Assembly (NCBI GenBank): GCA_050180235.1
Contig: JBFXEJ010000105.1
Coordinates: 1 to 22,247 of the forward strand
Source of the DNA: JAABRU01 sp050180235
GTDB taxonomy: Bacteria > Desulfobacterota > Desulfobacteria > Desulfobacterales > Desulfococcaceae
Direction of reading: 5' to 3'
DNA: 22,247 nucleotides
This document shows positions 6,665 through 15,213 of this stretch, piece by piece (the first letter of the stretch is position 1; every line of letters begins with the position of its first letter). Made by a program: the position numbers and the translations under genes. The notes beneath the pieces were generated by a model, which had not been told where the DNA came from, searched no databases, and worked only from the letters and a program-made list of their open reading frames with translations.

Positions 6665-6771
6665 TAAGGTGATTTATGAAAATAAATATCCCGGTTCAGC
6701 TCACAGGCACAAGGCAAAAGCTGGAAGCTTTTGCTACTTTTCTGGTATATTCTTTCCTGGAAATCACCTAA
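6665..6771. mobile_element. MITE-like element, family 2, complete copy
   Basis: A 107-bp unit bounded by TAA at both sides, with ends GGTGATTTAT and GGAAATCACC. Its interior is the same as that of 5649-5755, in the same orientation, with the AAAAGCTGGAAGCTTTTGC hairpin in the centre. Confidence 0.72.
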
Positions 6772-6820
6772 GACCCGGCCCTCACCCATTGAGGGGAGGG
6801 AGTTTTAGATCTGCTGACTT

Positions 6821-6852
6821 TGCCGGGATATTCTTTTCTGGAAATCACCTAA
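6821..6852. repeat. Right-end fragment of a family-2 element
   Basis: GCCGGGATATTCTTTTCTGG followed by AAATCACCTAA repeats the last 31 bp of the element ending at 6771, with no left part. Between the two is a short CTCACCC...GAGGGGAGGGAG stretch. Confidence 0.6.
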
Positions 6853-6871
6853 AATCTGCGGTTCAGATTTT
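6851..6871 (-). terminator. Possible weak terminator hairpin downstream of the receptor gene
   Basis: AAAATCTG (6851-6858) pairs with CAGATTTT (6864-6871) over a 5-base loop, about 105 bp after the stop of the receptor at 6977-9148. The stem is short and AT-rich and ends in TTTTAGG on the minus strand. It is only a candidate. Confidence 0.25.
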
Positions 6872-6976
6872 TGTCTGTTATCACAAACCAGGCAGGGTGT
6901 CATGTTTTTTCAGCGCGGATCAGGCACAATTCCCGCAGTTTTATGCCGAACCCGCCTGTTAATTTGGAGAAAAAAA

Positions 6977-9148
6977 TTATTCCTGATATTTTTCCGTAAA
7001 TTCATCTTCAAAGGATATCAGATCACCGGGCCGGATGATCTGATTCATCCCCGGCATTGCCTTTTCTTTATGCTGTCCGGCCGGCAGTTTTTCCGAACCG
7101 GAACCCTGATCATCTGCATTATTCGCAGCATCAGTATTTTCCCTGCCATCCGTATCAGGAGAAAGAATGTCCTGACTGGGAATTTTACTGCTTTTTTCCC
7201 GCAAACGGAAACGGGAAAGTGTTTTTCGCAGATACTCGGCCTGGCCTGAAAGCTCAGTTGCGGATGAAGCGGTTTCCTGGGCTGTGGCCGCATTGTGCTG
7301 GGTCACCTGATCCACCTGATTCAGTCCCTGACTGACCTGTTCAATGCCCCTGGCCTGTTCATCTGAGGCTGAGGCAATTTCATTGACCAAATCGGCCATC
7401 TGAACCGAGGACTCCACAATTTTTTCCAAAGCTCCTGCGGTCTGGGAAGCGGTTCTGTTCCCGTTTTCGACTTTTTTAAGTGCACTTTCAATGAGTTCTG
7501 AAGTATCCTTTGCCGCACTGGAGCTTCTTCCTGCCAGATTGCGGACTTCACCTGCCACCACTGCAAAGCCTTTTCCGTAGCGGCCTGCACGCGCTGCCTC
7601 CACTGCCGCATTAAGGGAAAGCAGATTGGTCTGAAATGCGATTTCATCTATGACTTTGATAATTTTTGCCACAGACCGGCTGGATTCGCTGATCTCTGTC
7701 ATGGCAGAGATCATGTTTTCCATTTCCTGCTTTCCGAATGCGGCTGTGTTCCGTGCCTTTTCCGCCAGAGTCATGGCACGGGCGGCATTTTCCGCATTGG
7801 AGCGGGTCTGTGAGGATATCTGCACCAGGGAACTGGTGATTTCCTCCAAAGAGGAGGCCTGCTCATTTGTGCCTTCAGACAGGGACTGACTGGATCCTGC
7901 AATCTGATCCGCACCTTCGGCAACCAGATCCGCTGTATTTCTGACATCCCTGAGCAGTTTTCTTAGATTTCCGCTCATTTTTTCAAGGGATTTGCCCAGC
8001 ACGTCCTTATCGGAAATGACAAGCGCCTTCCCGCGCAGATCTCCTTCGGCTATCTGTTCCGCGAGCAGTGCTTTTTTCTCCAGACTCTCGCTCATCTGCA
8101 TCATATTCCTGTAAACCCCTGTAAGCTCCTTCCCCTTTTCCTCAAATTTGAATCCGCTTTCACCGTCCGCAATCCTCCGGGCCACTTCCGACAGAATATC
8201 CGGCTCCGCTCCCAGGGGCCGGAGCACTGACCCTGCAACGAGAAATACGAAAATACCCACTATCCCGGCTATGGCAAAAGTGATAAACACATTTACCATG
8301 CGGACTTTTTTTGCAGGCGATATCAGTTCATCAGCATTGGCCACCACAACCACTGACCAGTTGATATCCGCTATTTTGCTGAAGGCCGCCATTTCCGCCC
8401 CGCCTGAATCAAAATAAGTGATCAGCCCGGTATCTGTTTCCAGCATTTTTTTCCCGTAAACAGACTCACTGATATTGTGTTTCATAACCTTTTGGGCATC
8501 CGGATGCGCAATGACAAGTCCCTCTTTGTGGATAAAGGCATAACCGCTTTTTCCTATGCGGATGGGAGCGATAAATATGCTGCTTAGGGTGCTGACACTG
8601 ACACTGACACTCAGAACACCGTCAATGGCTCCGTCCTGCTGAACAACAGGCGCTGATATGTTGACAATGGGATTGCCTGTCACCCGGCTGCTTATGACTT
8701 CTGAAATGAAAAACTCCCCTTTGAAGGACTTCTGAAAAAACTCCCTGTCCGCGACATTCAGTTTTTCGCTAATCTCAGCGGCTCCGGAAGCAATGGCTTC
8801 ACCGTTTTTGTCAAAAAGGATGACAGTTTCAAATACCGCATAGTTTTTCTGAATATCGGCCATCTTCTCACTCGCTGCTTTGCGTGCGGATATGCCCAGA
8901 TATGTATCCCGCACGGCTGTTTTATAGGTCAGATCGCTGCTCCAGTTAAGGATATTCAGACGAAGATCATTGAGCCAGAAGGAAATCCTCGATGATGCGG
9001 CATCAGTCAACTGCCGGATTTGTTCATGGGCCATATCCTCAATGGCTTTTTTGGAATAACGGTAGGAAACAAAAGCCGAAAAACTCATGCCCAAAGCAAT
9101 CAGCACAACTGTCGGCAGCAAAAATCTGTTCCTCAGACTCAGTTTCAT
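6977..9148 (-). CDS. Methyl-accepting chemotaxis protein, double-Cache sensor
   Basis: A 723-aa receptor starting MKLSLRNRFLLP. An upstream in-frame ATG at 9289 would add 47 residues. I prefer 9148 because GGAGAG lies just before it and because the hydrophobic TM1 then begins at residue 9, as in the paralogues. Layout: TM1 9-29; periplasmic Cache domain about 33-280, with REFFQKSFKGEFFISEV and YAFIHKEGLVIAHPD; TM2 283-306; HAMP about 307-370. The signalling domain follows, with tip 501-541 (DEIAFQTNLLSLNAAVEAAR, then GKGFAVVAGEVRNLAGRS). A long acidic, low-complexity tail after about residue 660 carries no CheR-tether pentapeptide. The cytoplasmic half is nearly the same as in the two receptors encoded upstream, so these are recent paralogues with different sensors. 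A terminator at 9299-9322 separates it from the gene upstream. Confidence 0.93.
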   Translation of the reverse strand: MKLSLRNRFLLPTVVLIALGMSFSAFVSYRYSKKAIEDMAHEQIRQLTDAASSRISFWLNDLRLNILNWSSDLTYKTAVRDTYLGISARKAASEKMADIQKNYAVFETVILFDKNGEAIASGAAEISEKLNVADREFFQKSFKGEFFISEVISSRVTGNPIVNISAPVVQQDGAIDGVLSVSVSVSTLSSIFIAPIRIGKSGYAFIHKEGLVIAHPDAQKVMKHNISESVYGKKMLETDTGLITYFDSGGAEMAAFSKIADINWSVVVVANADELISPAKKVRMVNVFITFAIAGIVGIFVFLVAGSVLRPLGAEPDILSEVARRIADGESGFKFEEKGKELTGVYRNMMQMSESLEKKALLAEQIAEGDLRGKALVISDKDVLGKSLEKMSGNLRKLLRDVRNTADLVAEGADQIAGSSQSLSEGTNEQASSLEEITSSLVQISSQTRSNAENAARAMTLAEKARNTAAFGKQEMENMISAMTEISESSRSVAKIIKVIDEIAFQTNLLSLNAAVEAARAGRYGKGFAVVAGEVRNLAGRSSSAAKDTSELIESALKKVENGNRTASQTAGALEKIVESSVQMADLVNEIASASDEQARGIEQVSQGLNQVDQVTQHNAATAQETASSATELSGQAEYLRKTLSRFRLREKSSKIPSQDILSPDTDGRENTDAANNADDQGSGSEKLPAGQHKEKAMPGMNQIIRPGDLISFEDEFTEKYQE

Positions 9149-9183
9149 ATTCTCTCCTTTTTCCCAGAGATTTTCCTGTTCAT
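9145..9183 (-). CDS. Possible 12-codon leader ORF coupled to the receptor start
   Basis: On the minus strand, AAAGGAG is followed 6 nt later by an ATG (9183) that opens a 12-codon frame, MNRKISGKKERI. Its TGA overlaps the receptor ATG as ATGA (9145-9148). The receptor's own GGAGAG lies inside the frame. This arrangement would allow translational coupling of the receptor to a short leader peptide. It may be chance: TTGACA (9205-9210) with ATTAAT 17 nt downstream also resembles a promoter, and if transcription starts there the leader would not be translated. Confidence 0.35.
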   Translation of the reverse strand: MNRKISGKKERI

Positions 9184-9298
9184 TAATATCTCCTTTGCTA
9201 TGTTTGTCAAATGATACAATCAGCAGCAGCGGATTAAAAACGGCTGATTTTTGTCTGAAAAGTTTCGCACATAAAAGATTCTGCGTCACTCTGCTGTT

Positions 9299-9322
9299 AA
9301 AAAAAACAGACTGTCAGCCTGT
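9299..9322 (-). terminator. Rho-independent terminator between two receptor genes
   Basis: On the minus strand ACAGGC-TGACA-GTCTGT (9322 down to 9306) forms a 6-bp stem with one G-T pair and a 5-base loop, followed by a run of eight T (9306-9299). It lies 46 bp beyond the stop of the receptor at 9369 and before the next receptor's start at 9148. Confidence 0.65.
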
Positions 9323-9368
9323 TTGATCCACTGTCCAAATAAATATCCCTGCCTGTTTTTTTTATTTT

Positions 9369-11579
9369 TTAAACACGGATCACCTTATGTACGGCATCAG
9401 GTTTTTCAGACCGGGAAACAGTATTATTCCGGATATTTGTCTTCGGAGATTCCGAAATCCCGCTGCCGTCCTCCTCTTTGAACACAAATCGGCCCAGACT
9501 TTCGCGCAGATGTTCGGACTGCCCGGAAAGCTCAAGGGCATAGGCTGCCATTTCCTGTGCATTGGCGGCAGTCTGCTGTGTCACCTGATCCACCTGATCC
9601 AGTCCCCGGCTGACCTGCCCGATGCCTCTGGCCTGTTCTTCGGATGCTGCCGCAATTTCACCTATCAGCTCGGATGCTTTCACAGCCGATTCCATAATTC
9701 TGTCAAAAGCCTGTGCTGTCAGGGCGGCCATTTCATTTCCCTTTTCCACCCTTTGCATTGATCCTTCAATGAGTTCCCCGGTTTCTTTGGCAGCGCGGGA
9801 AGTCCGTTCTGCCAGATTCCTCACCTCACCGGCCACCACGGCAAATCCTTTTCCATGCTGTCCGGCGCGTGCTGCCTCCACTGCGGCATTGAGGGAAAGA
9901 AGATTGGTCTGGAATGCGATTTCATCAATGATCTTGATGATTTTTGCCACAGATCTGCTGGATTCGCTGATGCCGTTCATGGCTGACATCATATTTCCCA
10001 TTTCCTTTTTTCCCTGTTCAACAGCCTCCCGTGAATGAGCGGCAAGCCTGCTGGCCTGTGCAGCATTTTCCGCATTGCAGTTTATCTGGGAACTGATCTG
10101 CACAATGGAACTGGTGATTTCCTCCAGGGATGCTGCCTGCTCATTTGCCCCTTCGGACAGGGACTGACTGGAACCCGCTATCTGCCCGGCTCCGGCTGCA
10201 ACATGCCTGGCTGCCGCATTTATTTCTCTGAGAATGTTTCTGAGATTTGCAGACATTTTGCGCAGCGACTTTCCCAGGATGTCTTTGTCGGAACTGAGGC
10301 TTACATCTTTGCCCAGATCCCCTTTGGCAATGGCTTCGGCCATACGGGATTTTTCCCTCAGATTTTCAGTCATCTGCCGCATATTTCCGTAAACACTTTT
10401 CAGATTTGAGCTGTCATCATCCGGAAAATGTATATTCAGGTCTCCAAGAGATATTTTCTGAGCCAGATCAGACAGATCATGCGGTTCTGCACCCAGGGAA
10501 CGGGTCGCACTTCCGGCAATGACGGCTATAAAAAAAAGAGCGGACAGGGTGCAGACAGCGCCAATGAGAATCATGAAACCGATATCCCTTTCGGCCTGAC
10601 GCATCTGTTCATCAGCGGCAGCAGTGATATTTAACATAGGAATAATAAGATTGACGCACCAGGGCATTGCCGTATATCCGATCCGGATGGGAACAAAAAC
10701 CCCCAGATGTCCCTCATCCTGCTGTGTCACTGTTTCAGCCTTCTGTATATAACCCAAATCCTTTTCCCAGTCTTTATGCACTTCTCTGATATGCTTTCCG
10801 GCCAGTTCCGGATGACCGGTTGCAGCCGCGAAGAGTCCGTTATGACTGATGATTTCAATTCCTGCGCTGCCCTGAAAAATATTCCCGACATCGTCAACTG
10901 TTTTCTGAAGACCTGACAGATCTGTGTCAACACCGGCCACGCCGTAAAAAACATCATTGACCACAACAGGAACGCACAGGGAAGTCATCAGGGTGCCGAT
11001 TCCCTGAACAGTGTATACATATGGATCCGTAATGCATTCCTTTTTGGTCTTTTTCGGAATCTGATAAAAGTCTGTGTTTTCATTTTCATATTCACGAAGG
11101 GCCTCCAGTGCAATTTCCCCTTTTTCTCCGCCCCGGTTCCAGTAGGGAATAAAACGGCCTGTTTCATCATGTCCCGGTTTATTCACATATCCCATATCCA
11201 TTCCGTCAAAAGCATTTGATTCCCACAGGGTCCATGTCCCCAGAAAAGAGGGATTCTGCACCAGTACGGTTTTCAGGATTCCGTTTGCCTCTTCACGGCC
11301 CAGTTCAAGTCCAACGGTTTTGTCTTTTATGCCGGAAAAGGTATGGGCCAGGGTACGGGCCGTATCCAGGGCCACTTCCAGTTCGGCTTTGATATGGTTG
11401 GCATGTTCCCTGGCAAGGGACTGTGCGTATTTTTGGGCATCCGCCACAGCGGTTTCCCTTGTGATTTCAGCCCGGAGTTTCATGGATACAGCCGAATAGC
11501 TTATGATAAGTGCCGAAGTCAGGATCAGGCAGATGCCTGTCCACAACGCTATTTTCATTTTCAGACTGCTGCGTTTCAT
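9369..11579 (-). CDS. Methyl-accepting chemotaxis protein, Cache sensor
   Basis: A 736-aa receptor starting MKRSSLKMKIALWTG. An in-frame ATG at 11645 lies inside the preceding gene; the 11579 start has GGGGA about 9 nt upstream and puts the TM1 helix at 8-30. The periplasmic Cache domain (about 35-325) carries a distinctive set of motifs: FLGTWTLWESNAFDG (112-126), GHDETGRFIPYWNRGG (136-151), a TDPYVYTVQG segment (184-193) and VAGVDTD (214-220). Relatives with this signature are dCache_1 receptors. TM2 is at 334-356, HAMP about 358-420, and the signalling tip at 551-592 (DEIAFQTNLLSLNAAVEAAR...GKGFAVVAGEVRNLAERT). The tail ends VIRV with no CheR tether. It starts 19 bp after the stop of the 4HB-type receptor and is surely co-transcribed with it. 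The ligand is not deducible. Confidence 0.93.
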   Translation of the reverse strand: MKRSSLKMKIALWTGICLILTSALIISYSAVSMKLRAEITRETAVADAQKYAQSLAREHANHIKAELEVALDTARTLAHTFSGIKDKTVGLELGREEANGILKTVLVQNPSFLGTWTLWESNAFDGMDMGYVNKPGHDETGRFIPYWNRGGEKGEIALEALREYENENTDFYQIPKKTKKECITDPYVYTVQGIGTLMTSLCVPVVVNDVFYGVAGVDTDLSGLQKTVDDVGNIFQGSAGIEIISHNGLFAAATGHPELAGKHIREVHKDWEKDLGYIQKAETVTQQDEGHLGVFVPIRIGYTAMPWCVNLIIPMLNITAAADEQMRQAERDIGFMILIGAVCTLSALFFIAVIAGSATRSLGAEPHDLSDLAQKISLGDLNIHFPDDDSSNLKSVYGNMRQMTENLREKSRMAEAIAKGDLGKDVSLSSDKDILGKSLRKMSANLRNILREINAAARHVAAGAGQIAGSSQSLSEGANEQAASLEEITSSIVQISSQINCNAENAAQASRLAAHSREAVEQGKKEMGNMMSAMNGISESSRSVAKIIKIIDEIAFQTNLLSLNAAVEAARAGQHGKGFAVVAGEVRNLAERTSRAAKETGELIEGSMQRVEKGNEMAALTAQAFDRIMESAVKASELIGEIAAASEEQARGIGQVSRGLDQVDQVTQQTAANAQEMAAYALELSGQSEHLRESLGRFVFKEEDGSGISESPKTNIRNNTVSRSEKPDAVHKVIRV

Positions 11580-11598
11580 GTTGGAATCCCCTTTGATT

Positions 11599-13347
11599 TT
11601 ATTCTGCCTTTTCCGGGCCTTCATCTCTGAGTCTGAAACGGCCAAGTATATTTTTCAGTTCTCCGGCCTGATCGGAAAATTTTTCTGATGCGGACGCAGT
11701 TTCTTCTGCACTGATGATGTTCTGATGAGTTACCTGCTCCACCTGGGAAAGCCCCAGATTGACCTGTTCTATCCCCTGTGCCTGTTCATTGGAGGCCATT
11801 GCGATTTCCTCCACCAGATTTGCGGTTTTGACAGTGGAATCAAGAATTTTATTTAATTCCGCAGCGGTTTTAACCGCAATTTTGTTTCCCTCTTCCACTT
11901 TCTGCACCGAGCCTTCAATCAGATCAGCGGTTTCCTTTGCTGCTTCTGCACTTCGGGCCGCCAGATTTCTGACCTCACCGGCCACCACGGCAAAACCTTT
12001 TCCATGCCGTCCTGCGCGGGCAGCCTCCACAGCCGCATTCAGGGAAAGCAGATTGGTCTGGAAAGCAATTTCATCAATCACCCTGATGATTTTTGCCACC
12101 GACCTGCTGGCCTGACTGATGACCTCCATGGATGACATCATCTGTTTCATTTCCGCAGACCCCTGCTCTGCCATAGTTCTGGATTCCCCTGCAAGAACCC
12201 TTGCATGGGAAGCATTTTCCGCATTTGCCCGGGTCTGGGATCCGATTTCTGTCATGGCAGAGGTGATCTGCTCAATCGCGGCAGCCTGCCTGGCCGCATT
12301 ATGGGAAAGGGACTGGCCTGAATTTTTTATCTGCTCCGCACCTGAGGTCACCTGTTCTGCTGCCCTGTTCACCTGTCCGATCAGGTTTCTGAGATTGGAT
12401 GTCATTTTCTGAATGGCCATGCCCAGAATATCCTTTTCAGAACCCAGCACCACCTCACGGGTCAGATCCCCGTCTGCTATGCTTTCCGCTATTCCGGCTT
12501 TTGCCTCCAGCCCTTCTGCCATATTATCAAGGGCATCGGAAAGTTTTCCGATTTCATCCGTATGTCCGGAATTCAGACGCAGGGAAAGCGCACCCATGCT
12601 GACCTCTTCTGCCATATGCACTGTTTTTGCCACCATTGTTCTGATATGCTGCGCGAGCAGAAAACTTGCGGTCATTGCCAGCACAATGAACAGTATGACA
12701 CCGATAATCAGACGGAAACGCACCTGATTACGGAGTTCCAGACTTTTTCCCCTGTATTCCTCCACTTTTTTGGCCGCGCGATCCCGCATTTGGGAAGACA
12801 GTCTGTCTGTCATCTGAAACTCCCTGAATCCGGCCCCGCTGTTGAGTGTCTGTGTGGCATCCTCTTTCATATAATTCCTGCTGTCCTCCATAATCTCTTT
12901 TGACAGTTCTGTGATGACATGCCAGGAGTATCGCAGGTATTTCATAATCATCTCATCAGATTCCCCGGCATAATCCAAAGAGGGATCTTGGACTTTTTTT
13001 TCAAATTCAGAGACTTTTTCCCCGGATATTTCAGGCACTCCCAGCCTGTTCAGTATTTCATCGGCCATGCGGAATTTTTCAGATATATCTGCCTCAATTT
13101 TCTTAATATTCCCGCCGTCATACTCGGCAATGTGATAATTGAGAAGGCTTTGGATATCTCCGGCCCGGAGTTTGAACAGAGACCAGTCTTCCAGCGGAAC
13201 CACGGCCTGCACATAGGCCAGGTCAAAATATCCGCCCAGAGTCACCAGCCGGTTGACTGCATAAAGGGCAAACATTGCCAGAAGAAATGATATTCCCAGA
13301 AAAGTGCTGATGAGTTTTGCAAACAGGGACAGTCTCTTTTTTTTCAT
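11599..13347 (-). CDS. Methyl-accepting chemotaxis protein with four-helix-bundle-type sensor
   Basis: A 582-aa receptor. TM1 is at 12-33. The periplasmic part (about 34-210) is all-helical and lacks the Cache motifs, with long charged amphipathic stretches; this fits a 4HB_MCP-like or CHASE3-like bundle. TM2 is at 211-233, HAMP about 234-290, and the signalling tip at 424-464 (DEIAFQTNLLSLNAAVEAAR, GKGFAVVAGEVRNLAARS). Its ATG overlaps the stop of the binding-protein gene by 4 nt (ATGA, 13344-13347), with AGGAGGAGG immediately upstream, so the two are translationally coupled. Four-helix-bundle receptors often take signals from a periplasmic binding protein, which makes the upstream product an obvious partner (inference). 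The C-terminus ends EKAE without a CheR-binding pentapeptide. Confidence 0.93.
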   Translation of the reverse strand: MKKKRLSLFAKLISTFLGISFLLAMFALYAVNRLVTLGGYFDLAYVQAVVPLEDWSLFKLRAGDIQSLLNYHIAEYDGGNIKKIEADISEKFRMADEILNRLGVPEISGEKVSEFEKKVQDPSLDYAGESDEMIMKYLRYSWHVITELSKEIMEDSRNYMKEDATQTLNSGAGFREFQMTDRLSSQMRDRAAKKVEEYRGKSLELRNQVRFRLIIGVILFIVLAMTASFLLAQHIRTMVAKTVHMAEEVSMGALSLRLNSGHTDEIGKLSDALDNMAEGLEAKAGIAESIADGDLTREVVLGSEKDILGMAIQKMTSNLRNLIGQVNRAAEQVTSGAEQIKNSGQSLSHNAARQAAAIEQITSAMTEIGSQTRANAENASHARVLAGESRTMAEQGSAEMKQMMSSMEVISQASRSVAKIIRVIDEIAFQTNLLSLNAAVEAARAGRHGKGFAVVAGEVRNLAARSAEAAKETADLIEGSVQKVEEGNKIAVKTAAELNKILDSTVKTANLVEEIAMASNEQAQGIEQVNLGLSQVEQVTHQNIISAEETASASEKFSDQAGELKNILGRFRLRDEGPEKAE

Positions 13348-14501
13348 TCCTCCTCCTTGATGTCTGACAGCGGACGGCTGTCCGGTGTTTCTGATGTATC
13401 CTGCGGAAACGGAACATCTGTTTTGGTTATGTCTGTGGAAAAACTCTCATCCGTGAAATCATCAAGACTGACTCTTTTTTTCAGAATGCCGCCTTCCAAT
13501 GCCAGATTCATGATCAGTTCCAGCCCCGGCTTGTCTGTGTTGAGATTGGAATAATTGATCACGTTCAGATCACTGCGAAGGCTTTGCACAATCACTTCTG
13601 GTTTATGAAGGGGAATATAGGTGCTGATGAGTTCGGCAATGTTTTGCAGCGCATCTCCGCCTGCCTCTCTTGCGGAATCAATATCTCTTCCTGCTTTGTG
13701 AATATAATAAATCAGTTCGCGCAGAGCCTCTTTTTTGTCCCGGATGGTGCTGTCCTTTGCAATCATGATACATTCCACATGGCCGTGTTTCCAGGGAATC
13801 ACATCTTTGGAATACCAGGTAATTTTTCCGTATCCCCCGGTTTCCACCACATCAGCCCAGGGCAGGGACTGCTCAAAACTTGCGGCTTTTCCGGATTCGG
13901 CCTGAAGTTGAAGAAAATCAGGGGATTTTGGGGGAGGCACAGCTCTGGCCATCACATCAGCCTCACCTTTGCCCACAGACATTGTCACCCCATGATCCTT
14001 AAGATATTTGTACAGGACAACCGTATGGGTTGCCAGAAGGGATGGAACCGCACAGATACTGGTGATGCCGGTCTCCTTTTTCCAGTCAGACATGGCCAGG
14101 GCCGTATCCGGCAGGGGTTTTCTGTCAATGCGCTTTTCCGCAAGTTTAATTCTGGCGGAAAGCACACTGTTTACAGCCAGAGCGTTGCCATCGCGGTGAA
14201 CCAGACTGACAAAACGGAAATCCGGATTTTCTGCAAACATATCCAGCGCCATAGGGCATATGATAAACGCGGCATCTGCCTGATCCGCTGTGAATTTTCC
14301 CCGCAGAGCAGGCCAGCTTTTCATCATCTGCACAGAATAATCACAGTGCTTCATTTCAGAACGGTATCTGGCATGGGCAACAACAGCAGCCGCGTAATGA
14401 TCAGCCAGGGGAATATAGAGAGCATGGATTTTCTCTTTTGCCGAAGCCGTATCTGTGAAACAGAAAAGCATCATTACAATTGCAAGAAAACAGGCTTTCA
14501 T
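13344..14501 (-). CDS. Periplasmic solute-binding protein, NMT1/NrtA-like
   Basis: 385 aa. A signal peptide (KACFLAIVMMLFCFTDTASA) is probably cut after residue 21. The mature protein has the layout of the nitrate/sulfonate/taurine/pyrimidine-precursor (NMT1/NrtA) binding-protein family: an IHALYIPLADHYAAAVVA start, ADAAFIICPMALDMFAENPD (the 'withdraw or replace ligand' lobe signature), SICAVPSLLATHTVVLYKYL, and a C-terminal VSLDDFTDESF block. The last 30 residues are acidic and of low complexity. No ABC permease or ATPase is nearby. The gene lies between cheW and a receptor whose start overlaps its stop, which points to a role as a ligand-presenting co-receptor rather than a transporter subunit. 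Start: ATG with AAAGGATG upstream. The substrate cannot be assigned; the family assignment is fairly sure. Confidence 0.82.
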   Translation of the reverse strand: MKACFLAIVMMLFCFTDTASAKEKIHALYIPLADHYAAAVVAHARYRSEMKHCDYSVQMMKSWPALRGKFTADQADAAFIICPMALDMFAENPDFRFVSLVHRDGNALAVNSVLSARIKLAEKRIDRKPLPDTALAMSDWKKETGITSICAVPSLLATHTVVLYKYLKDHGVTMSVGKGEADVMARAVPPPKSPDFLQLQAESGKAASFEQSLPWADVVETGGYGKITWYSKDVIPWKHGHVECIMIAKDSTIRDKKEALRELIYYIHKAGRDIDSAREAGGDALQNIAELISTYIPLHKPEVIVQSLRSDLNVINYSNLNTDKPGLELIMNLALEGGILKKRVSLDDFTDESFSTDITKTDVPFPQDTSETPDSRPLSDIKEEE

Positions 14502-14588
14502 TTTTTCATCCTTTCAGAAACAGTCATGAAAATGAAACGTTCCTGACTGAGGAAACACAGACGAAATCAGGGAATTCTCCCAGCCGGA

Positions 14589-15128
14589 TTACAGCGAAAG
14601 CTCCTCTGTCTGTTCCGGAAGCGGGAGAGAAGCACCTTCCTCGTCAAAAAGCAGACGGCTGATATCCAGGATGATTTTCACATCCTCACCGCTCTTTCCC
14701 AGCCCTTTGATATAACGGTTTTTTGTCCCTTTGCCCACTTTCGGGGCCGGAGATATGTTCTCTCCGGGAATATCAGCCACCTCTTCCACCCTGTCCACCA
14801 CCAGCCCTATGTCTGTATCCTCAATCCGGGCCACAATGACACATGTGCGCTCATTGTATTCCTCCTGTGCCATATGGAAACGGGTTCGCACATCCATCAC
14901 CGGTATCACCTGTCCCCGCAGATTGATGACACCTTTCACATAATCCGGCATATCAGGCACTTCAGTGATCTTCTGAATTCCGACAATCTCAATCACATGG
15001 CAGATTTCAATACCGTAAACCTCTTTTCCCAGACGGAAGGTCAGGTATTTGTCCTTCATGGTGTCTTCATCATCATCCTCTTCATACAGATCATCATCAA
15101 AAAATTCTGTTTCCCTTATTTTGTGCAT
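14589..15128 (-). CDS. cheW: Chemotaxis coupling protein CheW
   Basis: 179 aa. It is a single CheW domain from about residue 27 (KYLTFRLGKEVYGIEICHVI) through PDYVKGVINLRGQVIPVMDV (61-80) and IGLVVDRVEEVADIPG to KIILDISRLLF. It bridges receptors to CheA in the signalling array. The N-terminus carries an acidic extension (DDDLYEEDDDEDT, residues 11-23). I keep the first ATG because AAAGGATC precedes it; the internal Met24 has no ribosome site. The C-terminus extends about 15 residues past the domain. It lies 283 bp after cheA, from which it is separated by hairpin repeats, and 87 bp before the binding-protein gene. Confidence 0.95.
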   Translation of the reverse strand: MHKIRETEFFDDDLYEEDDDEDTMKDKYLTFRLGKEVYGIEICHVIEIVGIQKITEVPDMPDYVKGVINLRGQVIPVMDVRTRFHMAQEEYNERTCVIVARIEDTDIGLVVDRVEEVADIPGENISPAPKVGKGTKNRYIKGLGKSGEDVKIILDISRLLFDEEGASLPLPEQTEELSL

Positions 15129-15169
15129 AAAAGATCCTTTATTTGAATCTGTGAATAAATCCGCAGTAC

Positions 15170-15213
15170 GTTGATTTCTGAAAATAAATATCCCGGTTCA
15201 GTTCACAGAGGCA
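15170..15213. repeat. Left-half fragment of a family-2 element
   Basis: TTGATTTCTGAAAATAAATA followed by TCCCGGTTCAGTTCACAG equals the left third of the 107-bp family-2 elements. The rest is replaced by the hairpin repeat beginning at 15208, so that repeat probably inserted into or recombined with it. Confidence 0.6.

Noticed and set aside
9149..9289. 47-residue N-terminal extension of the 723-aa receptor
   Set aside because: The extension has no signal or transmembrane pattern and overlaps the terminator/promoter region; GGAGAG directly precedes the inner ATG at 9148.
11580..11645. 22-residue N-terminal extension of the 736-aa receptor
   Set aside because: It lies partly inside the upstream receptor gene and is highly charged; GGGGA precedes the ATG at 11579 and paralogues start at the equivalent point.
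13584..14546. 320-aa open frame on the plus strand
   Set aside because: It is antisense to the NMT1-like binding protein, with no domain signature and no ribosome binding site seen.
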